DNA of 64,000 nt. Origin: Exiguobacterium aestuarii (GTDB lineage Bacteria > Bacillota > Bacilli > Exiguobacteriales > Exiguobacteriaceae). The notes beneath the pieces were generated by a model. The model did no database searches. It was given only the letters and a program-made list of their open reading frames with translations, and had not been told where the DNA came from. Of this stretch, positions 30,912-39,532 are shown piece after piece. The translations under genes were made by a program, and so were the position numbers. Every line of letters starts with the position of its first letter. Position 1 is the stretch's first letter. Location of the stretch: the NCBI RefSeq assembly GCF_020171655.1, contig NZ_JAIVAC010000001.1:1426001-1490000 (forward strand), read 5' to 3'.

Positions 30912-32065
30912 CGACTGTTCGCCTTCACGATCGCCCGGATGGCGAGATCTTGCCGAAACGTCCGTTCATGATAAAAGAAACAGACCTCCCCTGTCGGCGC
31001 ATCGGGTTTTCGTCCGGCCCGTCCTGCCATTTGGATAAGCCCCCGTGTCGTGAAGAGTCGATGTTCGCTCTCAAGCACCCCGACCTGCACGTCCCGGACC
31101 GTCATCCCCCGCTCCCAAATCGATGACGCGAGGACGATTCCCTTCGTCTCTTGGAGCCAGTGAAGCGCGTCGGTCCGCTCCTCGGTCTCGGCCGATACCG
31201 TCCGACATGTAAACCCTGCTTCTTCTAACGTTTTGCGATATTGCTCGAGGTGAGGCTTTGTCGGCACGAACAAGAGACGCGGTTTTGCGGCGTGACGTCG
31301 ACAGAAGTCGGTAATCTGCTCGTCCGACTGTTTGACGAGTGTCGGGACCGGCAAATCAAATCCGTGATAACGGCGGGACAGATGAACCGTCGAAACCATC
31401 TGTTGCCAAGCGGTCGGGGTCGCTGTGATGAAGACAAACACCCCTTTTCCGACCCGATAGATGGTGCGCCATAACGTCACGTCAAAAGCGAACGGAAAAG
31501 CATCGGACTCATCGATGAGCACATAATCGAACACGTCACGTAGATTCAACAACAACGGTGCGGTCGCCACCGTGATCATCCCGATGGAGTCTTTCTCGCC
31601 ACCCCCGTACCGTCTCGTGACGGGCACGGTGAATGCTTGTTCGAGCCGTTCCACCCATTCGATGGCGACATCTTTCCTCGGGGACACGATCAATACTCGC
31701 TTCCCTTCATTGACGACCTGCTCGATCACATGGAACGTCATCTCGGTCTTCCCGGCGCCACACACCGCATGGACGAGACCGGTCTTCCGTTCGTCCCACC
31801 ATGTGAGCAGTTGATTTGCGACCCGCATTTGGGCTGGTGCGAGCTCGAACGGCATCGTCAATTCGGTTCTTTCGAGTGGTGTCGTGATGTCCCGCTCTTG
31901 TAGAAAATCACATCGACAGATACGTCCAAGATAAAGACAGTTCCGGCAGTAGGCACACGACCCGTGGTGACAGGTGAACGTTCGGACGTCCGTGCTGAGA
32001 CAGCGTTGGCAGATGCCAAAACGGATGGCGCGCGTCCCGTTTGATGCGACGATGAGTTCTCCCAT
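30908..32065 (-). CDS. comFA: Competence DNA translocase ComFA
   Basis: A 385-residue superfamily 2 ATPase. An N-terminal four-cysteine zinc site (CQRC...CAYCRNC...CRC), Walker A (VCGAGKTEM), Walker B DESD (a DEAD variant), motif III (FITATPT) and motif VI (QMAGRAGRKPD) are present. ComFA powers inward transport of single-stranded DNA. It is shorter than B. subtilis ComFA (463 residues), mainly through a reduced N-terminal region. AAAGGAG lies nine bases before the ATG. First gene of comFA-comFC followed by the flagellar genes. Confidence 0.95.
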   Translation of the reverse strand: MGELIVASNGTRAIRFGICQRCLSTDVRTFTCHHGSCAYCRNCLYLGRICRCDFLQERDITTPLERTELTMPFELAPAQMRVANQLLTWWDERKTGLVHAVCGAGKTEMTFHVIEQVVNEGKRVLIVSPRKDVAIEWVERLEQAFTVPVTRRYGGGEKDSIGMITVATAPLLLNLRDVFDYVLIDESDAFPFAFDVTLWRTIYRVGKGVFVFITATPTAWQQMVSTVHLSRRYHGFDLPVPTLVKQSDEQITDFCRRHAAKPRLLFVPTKPHLEQYRKTLEEAGFTCRTVSAETEERTDALHWLQETKGIVLASSIWERGMTVRDVQVGVLESEHRLFTTRGLIQMAGRAGRKPDAPTGEVCFFYHERTFRQDLAIRAIVKANSR

Positions 32066-32232
32066 ATCCCTTTGCTCCTTTTTCCTTTCACGCTAACAAC
32101 ACGCACATGTGCGCGCGAATCCTCTTGATCTACAAATCCCTTCGGCAATCGTTCTTTTGACGGATGACGCTTCCGTATTTTATCCGTTATGATTATGGGA
32201 AAAATAGACTAAATTGTGAGGACGTGGAACAG

Positions 32233-32967
32233 ATGCGACGATTCATTGGCTCTTTGGTTGGAATAGGTTTGATCTTATACGGTAGCTTCACACTACTCTC
32301 TCATTTTTTGTTCGGTCATCCGAAAGACGAACAGTTCGTTCGCCAAGTCGCTGCCACGTATCTCGAGGATCACCACCGCGATCAATCTCTCGAAATCACG
32401 AGCGCCACTATGATGATGTGGGGAAGTGACCTTTATCTCCTCACGATCGATTCCGACTCGAGCATGGACACACATTTTGAATTGCACATTACGACGGATG
32501 GTGACATCACGTTCAATAATTATGCGAACGTCACCTCTGGAATGAATACGTTCGATCGGATCCATGATGCGTATCGTCAATTGGTCGGACCCGCTCTCCC
32601 AGAACGTGTTCATCTGAGCGATGACGTCCTCATCCCAAAGAATGGACCCGATTCACCGGAAGAATCCTTGGACCTCCAATCTCTTCGCCTCGATCAGGAC
32701 TATGACATTCAAGATATCGGTGCCAAACATGGCAGTCTATTTATTTCTGTGGATGTCCCCGTCGTGACGGTCAATCGTGCAGCATTTCTATTACGAGATT
32801 TGAAGCGCAACTTGGACGCGGCTGGCGTTCCGTTCCGAACGATGTCCGTCACGCTTCGCGGGGAGGAGGACTGGTTTTATACCGGTAGCGTCTCACGAGA
32901 AGCAATCGACTCTCCCGAGCTCGAACAAATAATCCAGCGTCAGCACGATGAGGTGATATCACAATGA
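32233..32967 (+). CDS. Membrane-anchored hypothetical protein (YfjL-like), paralogue 1
   Basis: A 244-residue protein with one N-terminal membrane anchor (IGSLVGIGLILYGSFTLL) and an extracellular part in two regions: an alpha-beta unit with FVRQVAATYLEDHHRDQ and ELHITTDGDITFNNY, then a C-terminal unit with VTVNRAAFLLRDLKRNLDAAGVPFRTMSVTL. The plan resembles YfjL-like Bacillus proteins, of unknown function. The ribosome site is modest (GAGG eleven bases before the ATG). It is divergent from comFA and overlaps its paralogue by four bases. Confidence 0.65.
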   Translation: MRRFIGSLVGIGLILYGSFTLLSHFLFGHPKDEQFVRQVAATYLEDHHRDQSLEITSATMMMWGSDLYLLTIDSDSSMDTHFELHITTDGDITFNNYANVTSGMNTFDRIHDAYRQLVGPALPERVHLSDDVLIPKNGPDSPEESLDLQSLRLDQDYDIQDIGAKHGSLFISVDVPVVTVNRAAFLLRDLKRNLDAAGVPFRTMSVTLRGEEDWFYTGSVSREAIDSPELEQIIQRQHDEVISQ

Positions 32968-33692
32968 AATGGAGGATTTTCTTTCTTCTTTGCGGCACCA
33001 TCATTGTCGCCACGTTCGGGGTTCGCATCGTTTTCGGTACGGATTCCGAGAAACAGCGTGTGTCGAATAGTGCAGTAGCATATGTTGGTCACACCTATCC
33101 CGCACTTGACGTGCGTGTCCAACAAGTCGACTACATGTTCCCACATAGCACACGTTATTTCGTCACATTCACTTCTCCAACGAGTCCTGATACGACGTTC
33201 ACGGTCTACGTGAAACGCAATGGACAAGTCACACACGATGATTATGATCAGGTCCATCTTCGAGAAACGACTTATCAACGGTTGAATGATGGATACGCTT
33301 CATGGACAGAACGCGTCTTTCGTTCTGACACGTTTCCCTACCCCATTACATATGGACAAGGATTCATTCGTAGAGAAGAAGACGACTCAGAGGTTGAAGG
33401 CATTGCTCCGAGCGATTTAGAGCTAGACGAAGCGTTCGATCTGATTGCATATGGAACCACGTACGGTCATATCCATCTCGACTTGTCTCAACCGACATCA
33501 ATGAAAGAGTCACTTTCAGACATAGCAAGAGGTACAAGACGCTATTTCGATGACCATCAAGTCCCGTTCCATACGCTATCGCTCAGCGTGACCGATCAAG
33601 ACGACATCTATTTCGTCCCCTCCCTCTTTTACGATGAATTGGAATCTCCACTCCTCGAGGACATCATCGAAAGCCGGATCCTCACCGACTGA
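32964..33692 (+). CDS. Membrane-anchored hypothetical protein (YfjL-like), paralogue 2
   Basis: A 242-residue protein with the same layout as the preceding gene: N-terminal anchor (IFFLLCGTIIVATFGVRIVF), a domain with VAYVGHTYPALDVRVQQVDYM and TVYVKRNGQVTHDDYDQV, and a C-terminal domain with LSDIARGTRRYFDDHQVPFHTLSLSVTDQDD. The shared PFxT(L/M)S(V/L) segment near the C-terminus shows the two are paralogues. The ATGA overlap implies translational coupling and possibly a heteromeric surface complex. Function unknown. Confidence 0.65.
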   Translation: MKWRIFFLLCGTIIVATFGVRIVFGTDSEKQRVSNSAVAYVGHTYPALDVRVQQVDYMFPHSTRYFVTFTSPTSPDTTFTVYVKRNGQVTHDDYDQVHLRETTYQRLNDGYASWTERVFRSDTFPYPITYGQGFIRREEDDSEVEGIAPSDLELDEAFDLIAYGTTYGHIHLDLSQPTSMKESLSDIARGTRRYFDDHQVPFHTLSLSVTDQDDIYFVPSLFYDELESPLLEDIIESRILTD

Positions 33693-33696
33693 ACGA

Positions 33697-33735
33697 AAAA
33701 ACGGATCATCCGACATGCGGGATGATCCGTTTTCG
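33697..33735. terminator. Bidirectional terminator between paralogue 2 and treA
   Basis: Perfect 12-bp stem AACGGATCATCC / GGATGATCCGTT with A-run on one side and T-run on the other; it serves both convergent units. Confidence 0.9.
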
Positions 33736-33747
33736 TGCAAGCTGCAC

Positions 33748-35382
33748 TTATTTCTGTTTGTAGAACATGATCGCCTCGTATGGACGAAGGGACAACGTTG
33801 TCCCGTCGAGCTCAGGCACGTCGTAGTTGTGGCTGACGACGCTCACCCGCTCGAAACCTTCCGGGATGGTATACGTCGTTTCCGTTCCATAGAAGTTGGC
33901 GACGACGAGGAGCTCCTCGCGGTCGGTCTTCCGTGTATATGCCCAAACGTCTAACGAATCAGGCGTGAGGAGCGTATAGTCCCCGTCCGTCAAGACGTCA
34001 AGTTCTTTTCGTAATGCAATCAAGTTTTTGTAGTGGTAGAACACCGAGTTCGGGTCATCGAGCGCCGCTTCGACGTTCACTTCCTGATAGTTCGGTGCCA
34101 CGTTGATCCACGGTGTGCCGTTCGTAAAGCCGGCATGTGTCGTCGCATCCCACTGCATCGGTGTCCGCGAGTTGTCGCGTGACTTTTGTTTGATGGCCGC
34201 CATCATATCTTCATGCGACACACCTTCTTCGCGTTTCAACTTATAGTTGTTGAGCGTCTCGATGTCACGGTACTCGTTCAAATCATCGAAGCCAGGATTC
34301 GTCATCCCAATCTCTTCTCCTTGATAAATGTACGGTGTTCCTTGGAGACCGTGGAGCACGGTCGCAAGCATCTTCGCACTCTCGACGCGATGATTCGTGT
34401 CGTTCCCGAAACGGCTGACGACGCGAGGTTGGTCATGGTTGCACCAGAAGATGGCGTTCCATCCCTTCCCGTGCATCCCTTGTTGCCACGTCGACATGAT
34501 GTCTTTCAATTGGATGAAGTCGAACGGGGAGGCGACGAATTTCTCGCCGTTCGGGTAGTCGACTTTCAAGTGATGGAAGCTGAACGTCATGCTGAGCTCG
34601 TTCTCGTCCGGGTTCGAATAGCGCACGCAATGGTCGAGCGTCGTCGACGACATCTCCCCGACCGTGATGACGTCATGCCCGTCAAATACTTCTCGGTTCA
34701 TCTCTTTCAAATATTCATGGATGCGTGGGCCGTCCGTGTAGAACTTCCGACCGTCCGACTCGTCTTCCGGGAAATCTTGTTCTTTTGAGATCAAGTTGAT
34801 GACGTCGAGACGGAACCCTTTAATTCCTTTCTCGCGCCAGAAGCGCATCATCTCATAGACGTCTTCACGCATCTGTTCATTTTCCCAGTTCAAGTCGGCC
34901 TGGGTCACGTCGAACAAGTGGAGATAGTATTGCCCGCTCTTCTCGTCATATTCCCACGCGTTCCCACCGAACTTCGATTCCCAGTTCGTCGGCTCGTCGC
35001 GCCAGATGTAGTAGTCACGGTACCGCTCGTCTCCCGCCAATGATTTCTGGAACCATTCATGGTCTGTCGACGAGTGGTTGACGACGATGTCCATCATGAG
35101 GCCGATGCCCCGCGCCTCTGCCTCACGGATCAATTCGTCAAGGTCTTCCATCGTGCCGTAAGACGGGTCGATGGCATAGTAATCACTCACGTCATAGCCG
35201 TTATCGTGTTGAGGTGACTGATAGACAGGCGTCATCCAAATGTATTCGATGCCGAGTTCTGCCAAGTAATCTAGCTTCGCCGTCACCCCTTTGATTGATC
35301 CGGTCGCGTTTCCTTCCGGACTGTAAAAGCTTTTCGGGTAAATTTGATAGACGACTGATTTGCGCCAATTTTTCTGTGTCAT
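33748..35382 (-). CDS. treA: Trehalose-6-phosphate hydrolase (GH13)
   Basis: A 544-residue cytoplasmic GH13 enzyme that splits trehalose 6-phosphate to glucose and glucose 6-phosphate. Catalytic regions: MMDIVVNHS (about 97-104), RLDVIN with the nucleophile Asp193, GEMSS with acid/base Glu243, and NHDQPR with Asp317. The FHHLKVDYPNGEK segment (about 270-281) is typical of phosphotrehalases rather than oligo-1,6-glucosidases, and the adjacent trehalose PTS gene and regulator agree. The ATG at 35382 is nine bases after AAGGAG. Follows treP by 82 bases. Confidence 0.9.
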   Translation of the reverse strand: MTQKNWRKSVVYQIYPKSFYSPEGNATGSIKGVTAKLDYLAELGIEYIWMTPVYQSPQHDNGYDVSDYYAIDPSYGTMEDLDELIREAEARGIGLMMDIVVNHSSTDHEWFQKSLAGDERYRDYYIWRDEPTNWESKFGGNAWEYDEKSGQYYLHLFDVTQADLNWENEQMREDVYEMMRFWREKGIKGFRLDVINLISKEQDFPEDESDGRKFYTDGPRIHEYLKEMNREVFDGHDVITVGEMSSTTLDHCVRYSNPDENELSMTFSFHHLKVDYPNGEKFVASPFDFIQLKDIMSTWQQGMHGKGWNAIFWCNHDQPRVVSRFGNDTNHRVESAKMLATVLHGLQGTPYIYQGEEIGMTNPGFDDLNEYRDIETLNNYKLKREEGVSHEDMMAAIKQKSRDNSRTPMQWDATTHAGFTNGTPWINVAPNYQEVNVEAALDDPNSVFYHYKNLIALRKELDVLTDGDYTLLTPDSLDVWAYTRKTDREELLVVANFYGTETTYTIPEGFERVSVVSHNYDVPELDGTTLSLRPYEAIMFYKQK

Positions 35383-35464
35383 CAACGACATCTCCTTTTT
35401 GTAAGAGTTTTCATTTCAATAGGAAAGAGGGAAGAACTACCGTCCCTCCCTCCCGAGTCAATGC

Positions 35465-36913
35465 TTATGCGACTTTATTTTCTTCGATTTCACCTTTTTT
35501 CATGTAGCGCTTCGACAAGATGAACGTGAGCGCGAACGGTACGATGATCGCGATGACCATCCCGACGATGAAGAGAAGGATTTTGTCTGTAAAGATTGAG
35601 AGGAATCCAGGGAGTCCTCCGACACCGATTGCGATTGCTTGAACATCATTCAATGTGATGAAGATGGCTGCGATCGCTGACCCGATCATCGCAGAATAGA
35701 ACGGGAATTTATTCGGCAAGTTGACCCCGAACATCGCCGGCTCCGTGATCCCGAAGTAAGCCGAGATTGCTGAAGTCGATGCCATACTCTTTTGCTTCGC
35801 GTTGTGCTTGTAGACGAAGAACATGGCGAGTGCAGCAGAACCTTGTGCAATATTTGAGAGTGCGATCATCGGCCAGATGAACGTACCGCCTGTGTCTGCA
35901 ATCAACTGAAGGTCGATGGCGATGAACAAGTGGTGCATCCCTGTGACGACGAGTGGTGCGTAGAACAATCCGAAGAGGAGTGCCCCGACGACCGGTACGG
36001 CTTCAAACGTGTTGACGAGTCCTGTCGCAATCACATTACCAATTCCGCGTGTGATTGGTCCAACGATTGCGAGTGCAAGGAATCCAGTGACGACAATCGT
36101 CGTAATCGGAACGACCAAAAGTTGAATCGCATTCGGTACACGTTTTTTCAAGAATATCTCAATTTGGCTCAAAATATAAGCCGCAGCGAGAACCGGCAAG
36201 ATTTGACCTTGATATCCGACTTTCTCAATCTCGAACAATCCGAGGATATCGAATGTCGGTACTTCCCCTTCAAGTGCCGCTGTTCCGTAGCCCCAAGCGT
36301 TCAAGAGGTCCGGGTGGACAAGCAAGAGACCCATGACGATCCCGAGCACTTCGCTTCCGCCGAAACGTTTCGTCGCCGACCATCCGACAAGTGCCGGTAA
36401 GAAGACGAATGACGTGTTCGCCATCATGTTGATGAGGTCCCAAAGTCCTTGTAAGTTCGGATAAGCCTCGATGAGCGTCTGCCCGTCGATGAAGAGACCT
36501 TCAGAAGCAAGTAAGTTGTTGATCCCCATAAGGAGACCGGCCACGATGATGGCTGGAATGATTGGCATAAAGACGTCAGAAAAGACTTTGACGAGTTTTT
36601 GAAGCGGATTCATTTTTTTGCCGCCTGCGGATTTGACCTCGGCGACCGTTGCCGCTTCGAGTCCTGCGAGTTTGATGAACTCGGCATAGACGCGGTCGAC
36701 ATCACCGGCTCCGATGACGATTTGATACACGCCCGAGTTCTCGAACGCCCCTTTGACGAGATCGACTTCTTTCACACGTGCCTCATCGACTTTTGACTGG
36801 TCTTTGAGGGATAGACGAAGACGTGTCACACAGTGTGCGGCTTTGTCCACGTTGTCTTTGCCGCCGATCGCTTCAAGGATGTCTGCGGCAATTTGACGAT
36901 AATCTGCCTTCAT
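35465..36913 (-). CDS. treP: PTS trehalose-specific EIIBC permease
   Basis: A 482-residue PTS protein. EIIB is N-terminal (DILEAIGGKDNV; phosphocysteine Cys28 in AAHCVTRLR), followed by EIIC with about ten membrane helices (VFMPIIPAIIVAGLLMG; GMHHLFIAIDLQLIADTGGTFIWPM; SAYFGITEPAMFGVNLP). It takes up and phosphorylates trehalose. There is no EIIA domain, so phosphate must come from a separate IIA-Glc type protein; one is encoded at 52491-52991. AAAGGAGG precedes the ATG. A promoter with two operators and a cre-like site lies upstream. Confidence 0.93.
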   Translation of the reverse strand: MKADYRQIAADILEAIGGKDNVDKAAHCVTRLRLSLKDQSKVDEARVKEVDLVKGAFENSGVYQIVIGAGDVDRVYAEFIKLAGLEAATVAEVKSAGGKKMNPLQKLVKVFSDVFMPIIPAIIVAGLLMGINNLLASEGLFIDGQTLIEAYPNLQGLWDLINMMANTSFVFLPALVGWSATKRFGGSEVLGIVMGLLLVHPDLLNAWGYGTAALEGEVPTFDILGLFEIEKVGYQGQILPVLAAAYILSQIEIFLKKRVPNAIQLLVVPITTIVVTGFLALAIVGPITRGIGNVIATGLVNTFEAVPVVGALLFGLFYAPLVVTGMHHLFIAIDLQLIADTGGTFIWPMIALSNIAQGSAALAMFFVYKHNAKQKSMASTSAISAYFGITEPAMFGVNLPNKFPFYSAMIGSAIAAIFITLNDVQAIAIGVGGLPGFLSIFTDKILLFIVGMVIAIIVPFALTFILSKRYMKKGEIEENKVA

Positions 36914-36946
36914 GTTTATTGTCCTCCTTTGTTTGAAAACTTCAAA

Positions 36947-36960
36947 TGAAAACGGTTACT
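36947..36960. promoter_or_regulatory. CcpA cre-like site downstream of the tre promoter
   Basis: TGAAAACGGTTACT matches the cre consensus WTGNNARCGNWWWCAW apart from one base and lies 16-29 bases downstream of the -10 element, where CcpA would act as a roadblock. Confidence 0.65.
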
Positions 36961-36975
36961 TATGAGTACAAACAA

Positions 36976-37005
36976 AGTATAACTTATCTATATAAGTTAA
37001 GTCAA
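36976..37005 (-). promoter_or_regulatory. Sigma-A promoter of treP-treA
   Basis: Minus strand -35 TTGACT (37000-37005), 18-base spacer, -10 TATACT (36976-36981). The spacer holds one of the two operators. Confidence 0.8.
36981..36998. promoter_or_regulatory. TreR operator 1
   Basis: AACTTAT-CTAT-ATAAGTT, a palindrome with 7-bp arms, lies between the -35 and -10 of the tre promoter. GntR-type TreR repressors bind related palindromes, and treR is adjacent. Confidence 0.75.
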
Positions 37006-37006
37006 C

Positions 37007-37024
37007 AACTTATATAGATAAGTT
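37007..37024. promoter_or_regulatory. TreR operator 2
   Basis: An exact inverted copy of operator 1, 26 bases away centre to centre (about 2.5 helical turns), just upstream of the -35. Two sites suggest cooperative repression. Confidence 0.75.
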
Positions 37025-37085
37025 TGAGTGAAGGTTCTATGACCAAATTCATTGTAAAAAATTCCCTTAATCGAGTTTACGTAAA

Positions 37086-37117
37086 CAAAAAACCTCTTCC
37101 TGTTCGAAAGAGGTTTT
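37086..37117 (-). terminator. Terminator of treR
   Basis: Minus-strand AAACCTCTT / AAGAGGTTT stem with a nine-base loop, then TTTTTTG; it separates treR from the treP promoter. Confidence 0.85.
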
Positions 37118-37823
37118 AGCGCCGGGCGACATCACTGAACTGGAACTTGTCCAAGCGGTGACGCGATTCCGTATATTCGAATTGTTGTCCTTCATATAAG
37201 AACGTATCGTTCGTGATGACGATGACATATTCATAGTCATGCAAATCAAGACGCATCCGGTCGAGCTCGGTCACGTCTTCTGCCGCAATCTTTCGTTTGG
37301 CGTAGCTGATCTGTAAGCCAAGCTCTCCTTCGATATATCCATAAATCGATCGAGCAGCGATTTCTTTTGTCAATCCAGGAACGAGGTCTTTGACGAAATA
37401 GTTGATGTCTAAGATGACGTTCTCCCCGTCAAAGTTTCGGACGCGTTCGATGCGAAACACATGTGTTCCCGGTTTCAAGTTCATCCGTTCGACGAGCCAA
37501 GGTGGTGCCTCCATCTCTTCGAACGCCGCGACGTGCGTCTGGATGGAGCGACCGAGCATGCTGGCGTACACTTCCGAAAAACTGACGATGCCGTTGAATT
37601 GAAACTCGATCTGGTCGCGCTTCAACACGAAGACACCTTTCCCGTGGTGTTTTCGGACGTACCCGTTTTCCTGCAAGAGATCGAGTGCCTTGCGGACCGT
37701 CCCCCGACTCGCCTCGAACTGATGCATCAGCTCCGTCTCCGACGGGAGTTTCGAGTCTGCAGGTCTCGTGCCGTTCCGCATCTCTTCTGCCAACCGCTCA
37801 AATATTTGGCGATATTTCGCCAT
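37116..37823 (-). CDS. treR: Trehalose operon repressor TreR (GntR/UTRA)
   Basis: A 235-residue GntR-family regulator. The N-terminal winged helix (YRQIFERLAEEMRNG, LPSETELMHQFEASRGTVRKALDLLQENGYV) is followed by a UTRA ligand domain (residues about 85-230) with RIERVRNFDGENVILDINYF. TreR-type proteins respond to trehalose 6-phosphate. It precedes treP in the same direction but has its own terminator, so it forms a separate unit, with operators between the two. Confidence 0.9.
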   Translation of the reverse strand: MAKYRQIFERLAEEMRNGTRPADSKLPSETELMHQFEASRGTVRKALDLLQENGYVRKHHGKGVFVLKRDQIEFQFNGIVSFSEVYASMLGRSIQTHVAAFEEMEAPPWLVERMNLKPGTHVFRIERVRNFDGENVILDINYFVKDLVPGLTKEIAARSIYGYIEGELGLQISYAKRKIAAEDVTELDRMRLDLHDYEYVIVITNDTFLYEGQQFEYTESRHRLDKFQFSDVARR

Positions 37824-37842
37824 CGCATTCCCTCCTCCATTG

Positions 37843-37869
37843 AAAAAGACGACCAGAAACGGTCGTCTT
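37843..37869 (-). terminator. Terminator of degV
   Basis: Minus-strand AAGACGACC / GGTCGTCTT 9-bp stem, six-base loop, followed by TTTTTC. Confidence 0.88.
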
Positions 37870-37874
37870 GTGGT

Positions 37875-38723
37875 TTACCATTCGCGACGATACCAAGTGA
37901 TGCCGATTGCACCAGGTCCGAGATGCGTTCCGATGACCGGACCGAAATGGCTTCCCGAGATGTGTGCTTTCGGGAACTTCTGTTTCATCGAAGCGATTTC
38001 TTCCGCCTGACGCTCCGGGCAGTTGGCGTGAATGATTCCGATACAGTATCCCTCACCGTCACCTGCAATCGACTCGTCCATCATTTCTTCGATTCGACGT
38101 ACAGCCTTCTTATACGTACGAATCTTCTCAAATGGGACAATCAACTTGTCTTGGAAGTGAAGGACCGGCTTGATTTGTAAGAACGAGCCGACGAGCGCTT
38201 GCGCGGCGCTCAATCGTCCACCACGTTGTAGATGATCGAGATCATCGACGACGAAATAGGCGCGAATCGAATCACGGACCGTCTCGAGTCGGGCGATGAT
38301 TTCTTCCGGTGTGGCACCTTTGTCACGGAGGTTTAACGCCTCTTCGACCATGAACGCTTGCGGCATACAAGAAATCTCAGAGTCAAACGCATGAACGGTC
38401 ACGTCGACCATATCATTTAACGCGACCATCGACTGGTATGTTCCGCTGATGCCACTTGAGAGTGTGATAGCAATCACGTCCGTCACATCATCCGGCAAAT
38501 TCTCAATCAACTCGACCGTCTCACCGATGACCGGTTGTGACGTCGTCGGCAGTTTGCCTGCCTCGATTCGCTCATAGAACGCCTCCGTCGACATATCGAT
38601 CGACTCGCGGTACGACGCGCCATCGAAGATGACACTGAGTGGAGCGACATGGACATCATGTCGTGCCAAAAAATCATCCGACAGATAGGCGGTACTGTCG
38701 GTTAAAATCGCAATGTTTCCCAT
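37875..38723 (-). CDS. DegV family fatty-acid-binding protein
   Basis: A 282-residue DegV/FakB-type protein: IAILTDSTAYLSDDFLARHDVHVAPLSV at the N-terminus, TSQPVIGE, ITLSSGISGTYQS (fatty acid carboxylate loop), and the C-terminal HANCPERQAEEIAS and GSHFGPVIGTHLGPGAIGITW. FakB proteins present fatty acids to the kinase FakA. Encoded after degU, as in B. subtilis where the family got its name. Confidence 0.93.
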   Translation of the reverse strand: MGNIAILTDSTAYLSDDFLARHDVHVAPLSVIFDGASYRESIDMSTEAFYERIEAGKLPTTSQPVIGETVELIENLPDDVTDVIAITLSSGISGTYQSMVALNDMVDVTVHAFDSEISCMPQAFMVEEALNLRDKGATPEEIIARLETVRDSIRAYFVVDDLDHLQRGGRLSAAQALVGSFLQIKPVLHFQDKLIVPFEKIRTYKKAVRRIEEMMDESIAGDGEGYCIGIIHANCPERQAEEIASMKQKFPKAHISGSHFGPVIGTHLGPGAIGITWYRREW

Positions 38724-38817
38724 ACTATATCCTCACTTTACGTCGTTTCATTTTCCAATTATGTTAGGATTCCATTCCATATTGTAACACAAAAACGAGG
38801 TAAAGCATCGGTGACGC

Positions 38818-39510
38818 TCAAATCTCGACCCATCCCCGGCGAATCGCATCGACGACCGCTTGCGTCCGGTCGTTCACATCCATCTTACGGAGGACAGAGG
38901 ACACATGGTTTTTAACCGTTTTTTCACTGATGAACAACATGTCGCTGATGTCTCGGTTCGATCGCCCATCCGCGAGAAGGTGCAGCACCTCGACCTCACG
39001 ACGTGACAACAGTTGGTACACCGGGTCATCCGTGCGACTTTCGACGCCACGACCCGCTTGTTCCCCTTTGAATTGTAAGAGGCGACGGTATTCTTTCAAG
39101 ACGTTTGTCGTCACTTTCGGGTGTAGGTAAGCCCCGTCCCGAGCGACGGCACGGACCGCCGAAATCAATTCGGTCGATGCCACTTCTTTTAAGAGAAAAC
39201 CAGACGCGCCCGCTTCGAGCGCATGCGTGATATAAGACTCATCATCGTGGATCGAGAGGATGAGGACGCGTGTCTCCGGTGACAAGAGCGACAGTTGCTT
39301 CGTCGCCTCGATCCCGTTCATGTCCGGCATGTTGATGTCTAAGATCATGATCTCCGGTTTTTGCTCGCCGGCGATGCGAATCGCCTCGCGACCCGTCCGT
39401 CCTTCTGCGACGACCGTAAATTCATCTTCTAAATCAAAAATCCGCTTCAATCCTTCGCGGAACAGTTCGTGATCATCCACGATTGCAATGCGTGTCTGTG
39501 TCATTTCCAT
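38818..39510 (-). CDS. degU: Response regulator DegU
   Basis: A 230-residue NarL/FixJ-type regulator. Receiver domain: acidic pair [11 protein letters not shown], phosphorylation site Asp58 in [12 protein letters not shown], and switch Thr/Ser plus Lys in LLKEV. A LuxR-type helix-turn-helix fills the C-terminal 65 residues ([37 protein letters not shown]). In Bacillus, DegU controls exoenzymes, motility, biofilm and comK. The ATG at 39510 lies nine bases after AAGGGGG and lies inside the 3' end of degS only in longer frames, so this start is preferred. Confidence 0.95.
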   Translation of the reverse strand: MEMTQTRIAIVDDHELFREGLKRIFDLEDEFTVVAEGRTGREAIRIAGEQKPEIMILDINMPDMNGIEATKQLSLLSPETRVLILSIHDDESYITHALEAGASGFLLKEVASTELISAVRAVARDGAYLHPKVTTNVLKEYRRLLQFKGEQAGRGVESRTDDPVYQLLSRREVEVLHLLADGRSNRDISDMLFISEKTVKNHVSSVLRKMDVNDRTQAVVDAIRRGWVEI

Positions 39511-39532
39511 GTATGTCTTCCCCCTTGTTCTC

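Noticed and set aside
32066-32232. ComK boxes upstream of comFA
   Set aside because: No AAAA-N5-TTTT pair can be seen in the intergenic stretch, so I do not annotate one although comFA is a classical ComK target.
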